From Nonomuraea sp. NEAU-A123 (lineage in GTDB: Bacteria; Actinomycetota; Actinomycetes; Streptosporangiales; Streptosporangiaceae): a stretch of 64,000 bases of DNA. Within the stretch, counting starts at the first letter, position 1, and each line of letters starts with the position of its first letter. The stretch covers positions 62,001 to 126,000 of the forward strand of contig NZ_JAHFZZ010000006.1 of assembly GCF_018603905.1 (NCBI RefSeq), read 5' to 3'. This document shows positions 58,331 through 64,000 of this stretch, one piece after another. The notes under the pieces were generated by a model. That model did not search any database and was not told the DNA's origin. It saw only the letters and a list, made by a program, of their open reading frames with translations. A program made the position numbers and the translations under genes.

Positions 58331-59761
58331 ATGGCCGGACCCAGGGCGAAACGGATCAATATCCCGCTGCGCCGCGTCGCCAGGATGTGCGCGGCGCTGC
58401 TGTTCGTGCTGCTGGCCGACGTCACGCTCATCCAGGGGTTCGGGGCGCGGGGGCTCAACGCCGATCCGCGCAACCAGCGCTCGGTCATCGCCAGGTTCGA
58501 CCATCCGCGCGGCGACATCCTCACGTACGAGGGCGCGATCATCGCCACGAACCGGAAGACGGACGGCGAGTCGTACGCGTATCGCCGCGTCTACACTGAC
58601 GGCGAGCTGTACGCGCCCGTGACCGGGGAGGCGTCGCTCAACCGGACCACAGGCATCGAGCAGGCCGCGGACGGTGTGCTGTCCGGCGACGACCCGAGGA
58701 TCCAGGTCCGCTCGCTGGTCAGGCACGGCAGTGCCCAGGGCGCCGCCGTCCGGCTCACGATCAGTGAGCGCGCGCAGTGGGCCGCGTACGAGGGACTCAG
58801 GGCGGCGGGCCGGCCGGGCGCCGCGGTCGCCATCAACCCGGCGACCGGCGCGATCCTCGCCCTGGCCAGCTACCCGTCGTACGACCCGAACGCCTACACC
58901 ACCACCGACCCCGCCGAACTGGCCGAGACGGACCGGCGGCTGCGCGGTGACCCCGGCAGGCCGCTGCTCAACCGGGCGGTGAACCAGAGCTACCCGCCGG
59001 GCTCGGCGTTCAGGCTGGTCACCGCGGCCGCCGCGCTGTCGTCGGGCGAGTACACACCCTCCTCGCGGGTCGACGCCCCTGGCCGGCTGCGGTTCCCCGG
59101 CGGCACGGTGGCCGGCCTGCCCGGCTCCGGGCTCTGCGGACAGGCGCATCCGACGCTGCCGGACGCCTTCCGGGCCTCCTGCGACGCCGCCTTCGCCGGG
59201 ATCGGCCTTCAGTTGGGGCAGGACATCCTGCGTGACCAGGCGGAGGCGTTCGGCTTCAACGCCGGCGACCTCACCATCCCGTTGCGGGTCACCGCCAGCA
59301 CCTATCCCCTGAACATGGACCGGGCCCAGACCGCCCTGTCGGCCATCGGCCGGTACCACGACCGGGCCACTCCGCTGATGATCGCCATGCTGTCGGCCGC
59401 CGTCGCCAACCACGGCGTCCTCATGCGCCCGTACCTGGTGGAGGACGTACGGCTGCCGGACGGCTCGCTCATCGACCGGGCCAACCCGACGCCGTACCGG
59501 GTGACCATGCCGGCCACCCTGGCCAGGCAGCTCACGTCGATGATGCTCACAGCGCCCGGCGCCGGCGGCTCCGGGACGGCGGCCTCGATCCTGGGGGTGG
59601 CGGTGGCGGCCAAGACGGGGGCGGGGGAGGAGCACGCGCTCTTCACGGGGTTCGCCCCGGCGGACCGGCCGGAGGTGGCCGTGGGCGTGGTCGTGGAACA
59701 CGCCGCTCCGTCAGCCGCCGGCCCCATCGCCCGCGCCGTCCTGGAGGCGGCTCTTTCCTAG
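58331..59761 (+). CDS. Penicillin-binding protein (PbpA-like) with degenerate active site
   Basis: A 476-residue class B-type PBP: a membrane anchor (MCAALLFVLLADVTLIQGF) near the N-terminus, a dimerisation domain, and a transpeptidase domain (AAVAINPATGAILALASYPSYDPN onward). The usual YPPGSTFK is here YPPGSAFR, so the SxxK tetrad reads S225-A-F-R228. The second motif SxN reads S283-C-D285. KTG (428-430) is intact. The catalytic Lys is essential in known PBPs, so this protein is probably inactive, perhaps a scaffold or regulator. It follows the MerR gene and is convergent with an ABC transporter (7-base gap). Confidence 0.9.
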   Translation: MAGPRAKRINIPLRRVARMCAALLFVLLADVTLIQGFGARGLNADPRNQRSVIARFDHPRGDILTYEGAIIATNRKTDGESYAYRRVYTDGELYAPVTGEASLNRTTGIEQAADGVLSGDDPRIQVRSLVRHGSAQGAAVRLTISERAQWAAYEGLRAAGRPGAAVAINPATGAILALASYPSYDPNAYTTTDPAELAETDRRLRGDPGRPLLNRAVNQSYPPGSAFRLVTAAAALSSGEYTPSSRVDAPGRLRFPGGTVAGLPGSGLCGQAHPTLPDAFRASCDAAFAGIGLQLGQDILRDQAEAFGFNAGDLTIPLRVTASTYPLNMDRAQTALSAIGRYHDRATPLMIAMLSAAVANHGVLMRPYLVEDVRLPDGSLIDRANPTPYRVTMPATLARQLTSMMLTAPGAGGSGTAASILGVAVAAKTGAGEEHALFTGFAPADRPEVAVGVVVEHAAPSAAGPIARAVLEAALS

Positions 59762-59768
59762 CGGGTCG

Positions 59769-61631
59769 CTATCGATAGGCCGAGGCTTGCAGGGTGTAGA
59801 GGTCGGCGTACAGGCCGTTGAGCGACATCAGGGCCGCGTGGTCGCCGTGCTCGATGACCTTGCCGTGGTCGAGCACGTAGATGCGGTCGGCGTAGCGGAC
59901 GCTGGCCAGCCGGTGGGTGATCAGCAGGACCGTGCGTCCGTCGGAGTGACCGCGGATGCGTTCGAACAGGGCGTGCTCGGCGCGGGCGTCGAGGGCGGCC
60001 GTGGGCTCGTCGCAGATGAGCAGGACCGCGTCGCGGTGGAAGCCGCGGGCCACCGCGATGCGCTGCCACTGGCCGCCCGACAGCTCATGGCCGTCCTTGA
60101 AGCGCCGGTCGAGCAGCGTGCGGTAACCGTGGGGCAGCTCGGCGACGACCTCGTCGGCGCCGGCCACCGAGGCCGCCGCGTGCAGGGCGGGCTCGCCCTT
60201 GTCGGTGCCCATCGTGATGTTGTAGCGGGCGGTGAGCGGCCAGCGGGTGTGGTCCTGCGCGATGACCGCGGTGCGCAGCCGGAGCTCCTCGGGGTCGACG
60301 TCGCGCAGGTCGAGGTCGTCCCAGAAGACCGAGCCGCTGTCGGGCTCGTACAGGCCGGACAGGATCTTGGCGAGGGTGGTCTTGCCCGAGCCGTTCTCGC
60401 CGACGAACGCGATGACCTCGCCCTGCTTGATCTCGATGGAGACGCCGCGCAGCGCGGGATCGTCGGCGCCGGGGTAGGTGAACGTGGCGTCCGAGACGGA
60501 GATCCGCTGGAAGCTCAGCGGGGCGGCGGCCGGCCGGGGGCCGGGGAGACGGCGTTCGGCGTCGGCGCAGAACTCCAGGAAGTCGGTGAAGTAGAGGCCC
60601 TCCTCGTAGAGGTGGTTGGTGGCGAACATCAGGCTGGACAGCGAACCCTGGCCCGACCTGATCGCCAGGACGGCGGTGCCCGCCACGGCGAGCGGGATCG
60701 CGGCGATCGCGAGCAGGATGCCGAGCGCCAGGTAGACCAGGCCGCTGCCGAGCCCGCCCAGCGCCTCGCCCACGACCCGGGCCCACATCTGCCGCTTGGC
60801 CAGGCTGAGCATCACCTGCTGCTCGGCCCGCGCCACCGCGTCGTACATGCGCAGCAGGAAGCCGCGCATGGTGAAGGAGCGCACCTCGGCGGCGGGCTCG
60901 CGGTCGGCCAGTAACTCGGCGATGATCCACTTGCGCCGGACGGCCGGGATGAGCGAGTAGAGCGTCGTGTAGCGCATCTTGGCGCTGCGTACGGCGGCCC
61001 CCGCGTCGGGCAGCACGGCCAGCAGGAGCAGCGGCAGCAGCACCGGGTGGAGCACGCTCAGCACCCCGGCCACGGCGGCGATGCCGACCGCGGCCGTGAC
61101 CACATTGATGGCCGAGGAGACCACGGAGTCGGCCATGGCCACGCCGCGCAGCCGGGCCCGCTGGAGCGCGTCGTGGAACTCCGGATCGTCGAAGGCCACC
61201 AGGTCGACCCGGCTGGTCAGGCCGTAGAGGCGCTCCTCGGTCTGCCGCGTCACCTGCGGGTCGAGGCGGGCCTGCGCCCAGCCGGCGCCCGCCCGCACCG
61301 CGGTGCCCAGCCCCGCGGCGGTGGCCACCATGATCAGGCTGGGCACGGCGGCCATCACCCGGTCGGGCGTCGGCCCTTCCTGGAAGAGCGCGCCCAGCAC
61401 GCCCGTCGTCGCCAGCAGCCCGAACGCGGTGAACACGCCGCCGAGCAGGTTGAGTGTGACCGTCGCCACGGTGTCGCGCGGGCTGGCCGCCCAGGCCATC
61501 CGCATCGCCTGGACCACGAGGGACGGCAGCCGCTTCGCGATGGCGAGGAAGCCGACCTCGGCCATCTTGTCGGTGTGGGCATGCCAGTCGGAGGCGGAGA
61601 CCTCGCCGAGTTCGAGGGGCTCGTCGGCCAT
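59769..61631 (-). CDS. ABC transporter fused permease/ATPase (exporter type)
   Basis: A 620-residue half-transporter. The N-terminal half has about six helices (LNLLGGVFTAFGLLATTGVLG, AVGIAAVAGVLSVLHPVLLPLLLLAVL, LGILLAIAAIPLAVAGTAVLAI). The C-terminal ATPase has Walker A FVGENGSGKTTLAKIL, signature HELSGGQWQRIAVARGF, Walker B AVLLICDEPTAALDA and H-loop LITHRLAS. It would act as a homodimer or heterodimer exporting a lipid, drug or peptide; no partner, precursor or resistance gene is adjacent to say which. Confidence 0.92.
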   Translation of the reverse strand: MADEPLELGEVSASDWHAHTDKMAEVGFLAIAKRLPSLVVQAMRMAWAASPRDTVATVTLNLLGGVFTAFGLLATTGVLGALFQEGPTPDRVMAAVPSLIMVATAAGLGTAVRAGAGWAQARLDPQVTRQTEERLYGLTSRVDLVAFDDPEFHDALQRARLRGVAMADSVVSSAINVVTAAVGIAAVAGVLSVLHPVLLPLLLLAVLPDAGAAVRSAKMRYTTLYSLIPAVRRKWIIAELLADREPAAEVRSFTMRGFLLRMYDAVARAEQQVMLSLAKRQMWARVVGEALGGLGSGLVYLALGILLAIAAIPLAVAGTAVLAIRSGQGSLSSLMFATNHLYEEGLYFTDFLEFCADAERRLPGPRPAAAPLSFQRISVSDATFTYPGADDPALRGVSIEIKQGEVIAFVGENGSGKTTLAKILSGLYEPDSGSVFWDDLDLRDVDPEELRLRTAVIAQDHTRWPLTARYNITMGTDKGEPALHAAASVAGADEVVAELPHGYRTLLDRRFKDGHELSGGQWQRIAVARGFHRDAVLLICDEPTAALDARAEHALFERIRGHSDGRTVLLITHRLASVRYADRIYVLDHGKVIEHGDHAALMSLNGLYADLYTLQASAYR

Positions 61632-61939
61632 ACAGAGAGTGTGCCCGCCGGGTACGACAGTTCTCGCCTCATTTTGCTGTCCGGGCGCGGGGTGGTTGAT
61701 GACCTGAGCACTCTTCTACGTCTGCATACAGGGCTGCACCTGCCTCTCTACACATCACTGCCTTCACGCGATTACATCCTCGAATGGCCATCTCGACGCA
61801 TGCGGCGTCCGGTCCGTTTGTCTAACGTTCTGCATGTGATCGGCCACTTAGTGTGGTGGCCGGATCCGCCGGGGCGTCGCGTGTCCATGCGGAGCTTGGC
61901 CTCCTCGGAGGGGTGGGGGCCGGTTCCGGACGCGTGACA

Positions 61940-61971
61940 GCGGGCTCGAGCCGCGCAGGGCTCGGGCCCGC
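61940..61971. terminator. GC-rich hairpin upstream of sugar importer
   Basis: GCGGGCTCGAGCC (61940-61952) pairs with GGCTCGGGCCCGC (61959-61971; one G-T pair) around GCGCAG. It could end a transcript or insulate the importer promoter. Confidence 0.4.
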
Positions 61972-62073
61972 CCACCGTCGGCCGATCGCCGCGCGCTCGT
62001 CGGGTGCGTATGCGGACCTGTTATCAGCACATGCCTTGACGGCTCCAAGTGCGAAGTGGGTTGATGGCCCTAC

Positions 62074-62087
62074 TGACAACGTTGTCA
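62074..62087 (+). promoter_or_regulatory. LacI-family operator before the sugar importer
   Basis: TGACAACGTTGTCA is a perfect 14-base palindrome with the central CG typical of LacI-family repressors, 38 bases before the binding-protein ATG. No LacI gene is within the window; it may lie downstream. Confidence 0.85.
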
Positions 62088-62125
62088 ACCTTCACCACTC
62101 GGGGTTTTCGAAGGGACGGTGTGCG

Positions 62126-63421
62126 ATGCGACGACGGTGGTTGGCGGCCGTCGCGATCACTATGGCGAGCGTGCTCGGCCTGTCCGGCTGCGGTGGTAGC
62201 GGCGGCGGAACGGCCAGCCCGCAGGCCACGGGTGGCGGCGAGAAGAAGCAGGTCGAGGTGTTCTCCTGGTGGACAGGGCCGGGTGAGGCCGACGGCCTGA
62301 AGGCCATGCGGGCGATCTTCGAGAAGGAGAACCCGAACTACACCTTCTTCGACGCGGCGGTCGCGGGTGGCTCCGGCGACAAGGCCAAGGCGTTGCTGCA
62401 GTCGAAGCTTCAGGCGGACACCCCGCCGGACACCTTCCAGGGTCACGCGGGTGCCGAGCTGCAGGGCTACATCAAGGCGGGTGACCTGGAGGACCTCAAC
62501 GCCCTCTACGACGAGCTGAAACTGAAGGACGTCTTCCCCTCCCAGCTCATCGACCAGATCAGCGTGGACGGCAAGATCTACTCGGTGCCGGTCAACATCC
62601 ACCGGTCGAACGTGCTGTGGTTCAACCCCAAGGTGCTGAAGGACGCGGGGATCGCGGCCGCGCCCAAGTCGGTCGACGAGTTCATCGCCGACCTCGGCAA
62701 GGTCAAGGCCAAGGGCAAGATCCCGCTGTCCATCGGTTCGGAGTGGACCGTGGTGCACCTCATGGAGAGCGTGCTGCTCGGCTCGCTCGGCACCGACGCC
62801 TACAACGCCCTGTTCAAGCCGGGCGCCAACTGGGGCAGCCCCGAGGTGAAGAAGGCGCTGGAGAGCTTCAAGACGATCATGACGTACGCGGGCGACCCGC
62901 AGGACGACTGGCAGCCCGCGGCCAAGCAGGTGGCCGACGGCGAGGCCGCGTTCAACATCATGGGCGACTGGGCCTACGGCTACTTCCACAACCCGCCGGA
63001 CGGCGGCCTGGGCAAGAAGTCGAAGGAGGACTTCGACTGGGCGCCCTCTCCCGGCACCGAGGGCACCTACCTGTGGCTGTCGGACAGCTTCACGCTCCCC
63101 AAGGGCGCGAAGAACCGTGACGGGGCCCTCGCCTGGCTCAAGGTCGCGGCCAGCAAGGAGGGGCAGGACGCCTTCAACCCGAAGAAGGGCTCCATCCCCG
63201 CCCGCAAGGACGCCGACCAGTCGCTCTACACCGACTACCTGGCCGACGCGCTGAAGGACTGGTCGAGCAACAAGCTGGCCGGCTCCATCCAGCACGGAGT
63301 GTCGGTGAACCAGCCGTGGCTGGCCTCGATCACCGAGGCGGTCGGCCTGTTCATCGGCAGCAAGGACGTCACGGCCCTGCAGAAGGGACTCGCGGACGCC
63401 GCGACGGCCAACGCGCAGTAA
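62126..63421 (+). CDS. Sugar ABC transporter substrate-binding lipoprotein
   Basis: A 431-residue family 1 extracellular binding protein. The signal peptide ends GLSGC, lipobox Cys22. Then VEVFSWWTGPGEADGLKAM, VAGGSGDKAKALLQSKLQA, GKIYSVPVNIHRSNVLWFN and FNIMGDWAYGYF give the periplasmic-binding fold. The SWWTGPGE and IHRSNVLWFN segments are typical of the group with plant-derived sugars such as glucosides or xylosides, but the ligand is unknown. ATG 62126 is chosen for the signal peptide; the upstream frame crosses the operator. The permease gene follows after a stable hairpin. Confidence 0.94.
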   Translation: MRRRWLAAVAITMASVLGLSGCGGSGGGTASPQATGGGEKKQVEVFSWWTGPGEADGLKAMRAIFEKENPNYTFFDAAVAGGSGDKAKALLQSKLQADTPPDTFQGHAGAELQGYIKAGDLEDLNALYDELKLKDVFPSQLIDQISVDGKIYSVPVNIHRSNVLWFNPKVLKDAGIAAAPKSVDEFIADLGKVKAKGKIPLSIGSEWTVVHLMESVLLGSLGTDAYNALFKPGANWGSPEVKKALESFKTIMTYAGDPQDDWQPAAKQVADGEAAFNIMGDWAYGYFHNPPDGGLGKKSKEDFDWAPSPGTEGTYLWLSDSFTLPKGAKNRDGALAWLKVAASKEGQDAFNPKKGSIPARKDADQSLYTDYLADALKDWSSNKLAGSIQHGVSVNQPWLASITEAVGLFIGSKDVTALQKGLADAATANAQ

Positions 63422-63435
63422 GTTCAGTCACCTGG

Positions 63436-63465
63436 ATACGGCAGGCGTTCGCGCCTGCCGTATTT
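63436..63465 (+). terminator. UUCG-loop hairpin between binding protein and permease
   Basis: ATACGGCAGGCG (63436-63447), loop TTCG, CGCCTGCCGTAT (63452-63463), then TTTCTT: a perfect 12-pair stem with an extra-stable tetraloop. It probably acts as partial terminator or mRNA stabiliser, giving more binding protein than permease. Confidence 0.88.
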
Positions 63466-63480
63466 CTTGGAGGGAATGTT

Positions 63481-64000
63481 GTGAGGCGGGCACGCACCTG
63501 GCTGCCTGGGTTACTCCTCGTCACGCCGTCCATCGTCGCGATCGGCGTGTTCGTGTACGGCATGCTGGGCTGGAACTTCCGGCTGGCCATGACCGACAAG
63601 CACGACGAGGTGTCCGAAGGCAAGTTCGTCGGGCTGAAGAACTTCGTCGACATCTGGGACCTGCCGCGATGGCACCTCTCGGTGCAGCACACGATCATGT
63701 TCACGCTCGTGTTCGTGCTGGGCGCGCTGGTGCTCGGCTGGTTCCTGGCGTTTCTCATGGAGAAGGGGGTCAGGGGCGAGGGCACCTTCCGGGCCATCTA
63801 CCTGTTCCCGATGGCCATCTCCTTCGTGGCGACCGGCATCGTGTGGCGGTGGCTGATGAACTCGGGGATGGAGCAGCGGGCGGTCGGGCTGAACCGGCTG
63901 TTCGACTGGATCGGGCTGCCGCAGTGGCAGTGGTTCCGGGATCCGGACTGGGGGATGGCCGCGATGGCCCTCCCGGCAGTCTGGCAAATGTCCGGATATG
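63481..64000 (+). CDS. Sugar ABC transporter permease (partial, MalF/UgpA type)
   Basis: The first 173 residues run off the right edge. GTG start with GGAGGGAA upstream. It opens WLPGLLLVTPSIVAIGVFVYGML (first helix), then VGLKNFVDIWD, typical of the loop before helix 2, then HTIMFTLVFVLGALVLGWFLAFLME and YLFPMAISFVATGIVWRWLMN. These are the standard MalF-type permease features. The EAA loop would be beyond the window. The second permease, ATPase and a LacI regulator are expected next. Confidence 0.93.
   Translation, partial: MRRARTWLPGLLLVTPSIVAIGVFVYGMLGWNFRLAMTDKHDEVSEGKFVGLKNFVDIWDLPRWHLSVQHTIMFTLVFVLGALVLGWFLAFLMEKGVRGEGTFRAIYLFPMAISFVATGIVWRWLMNSGMEQRAVGLNRLFDWIGLPQWQWFRDPDWGMAAMALPAVWQMSGY

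Larger units (their letters stand above)
61632..62125. other. 494-base intergenic region with hairpins and LacI-type operator
   Basis: No gene is supported. It contains GGCCAC/GTGGCC near 61842-61861, a strong 13-pair hairpin at 61940-61971, TTGACG (62036-62041) as a possible -35, and a LacI-type palindrome at 62074-62087. Confidence 0.5.

Noticed and set aside
59769..61631. Lanthipeptide exporter role for the fused ABC transporter
   Set aside because: The sequence type fits, but there is no precursor peptide or lanthionine synthetase nearby and no N-terminal peptidase domain.
61853..62125. N-terminal extension of the sugar-binding protein
   Set aside because: It would translate through the LacI-type operator and bury the lipoprotein signal peptide, which clearly starts at 62126.
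1..64000. tRNA or rRNA genes, CRISPR arrays, insertion sequences, integrase/att sites, prophage
   Set aside because: Read on both strands, no transposase, integrase, phage structural gene, regular spaced repeat or cloverleaf-like sequence was seen. A computed scan (tRNAscan, CRISPR finder) would be needed to exclude small cases.

Overview
The window is high-GC actinobacterial chromosome. Codon third positions are almost all G/C, GTG and TTG starts are common, and several genes look leaderless. The order leuD-hup-cofC-plsC-gpsA-ddl-DUF3515-Lrp-thiL-thiD-rpmB-DAK2-recG-rsmD-coaD-yceD-rpmF-rnc-mutM-acyP-smc-ftsY is the conserved housekeeping block of filamentous Actinomycetota. Overall gene content suggests the Streptosporangiales (Nonomuraea or Streptosporangium type), but no rRNA is present to prove it. 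I saw no tRNA, rRNA, CRISPR array, insertion sequence or prophage.

Layout. 1-9365: leucine synthesis end, nucleoid protein HU, F420 synthesis (cofC), phospholipid precursor genes (plsC, gpsA), D-Ala-D-Ala ligase, thiamine genes, and an inserted membrane protein with repeated ETTGAF motifs. 9568-23352: fatty-acid-kinase-like DAK2 protein, recG, rsmD, coaD, yceD-rpmF, rnc-mutM, acyP, smc and ftsY. The familiar synteny ends after ftsY. 23447-25270: a possible 24-residue peptide followed by a TPR protein that resembles a STAND ATPase without its P-loop. 25285-29203: a siderophore/iron ABC importer with overlapping IdeR-type boxes in its divergent promoter. 29208-32055: a Cds1-like cysteine desulfhydrase, a SigR-type sigma factor without an adjacent RsrA, and a MEDS/HATPase protein. 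32184-41574: EamA exporter with divergent XRE-cupin regulator, polysaccharide deacetylase, DUF2461, two large membrane proteins, and typA.

41633-48514 is the most unusual part. A TetR gene is followed by a tandem duplication of a two-gene module: a truncated AMP-binding-fold protein, then a large NB-ARC/TPR/LuxR regulator. Both copies keep matching upstream DNA elements at the same relative places. 48531-56461: alpha/beta hydrolase, aldehyde dehydrogenase, secreted M14 carboxypeptidase, secreted coiled-coil protein, GH1 beta-glucosidase. 56555-59761: a TetR, a zone of gene remnants including a deleted aldo/keto reductase, a MerR regulator with twin 19-bp-spacer promoters, and a penicillin-binding protein that has lost the SxxK lysine. 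59769-64000: an ABC exporter and the start of a sugar ABC importer under a LacI-type operator.

No intact complex mobile or defence system is visible. The candidates for undescribed biology are the duplicated AMP-like/LuxR module, the small peptide with the P-loop-less TPR protein, the ETTGAF-repeat membrane protein and the degenerate penicillin-binding protein.
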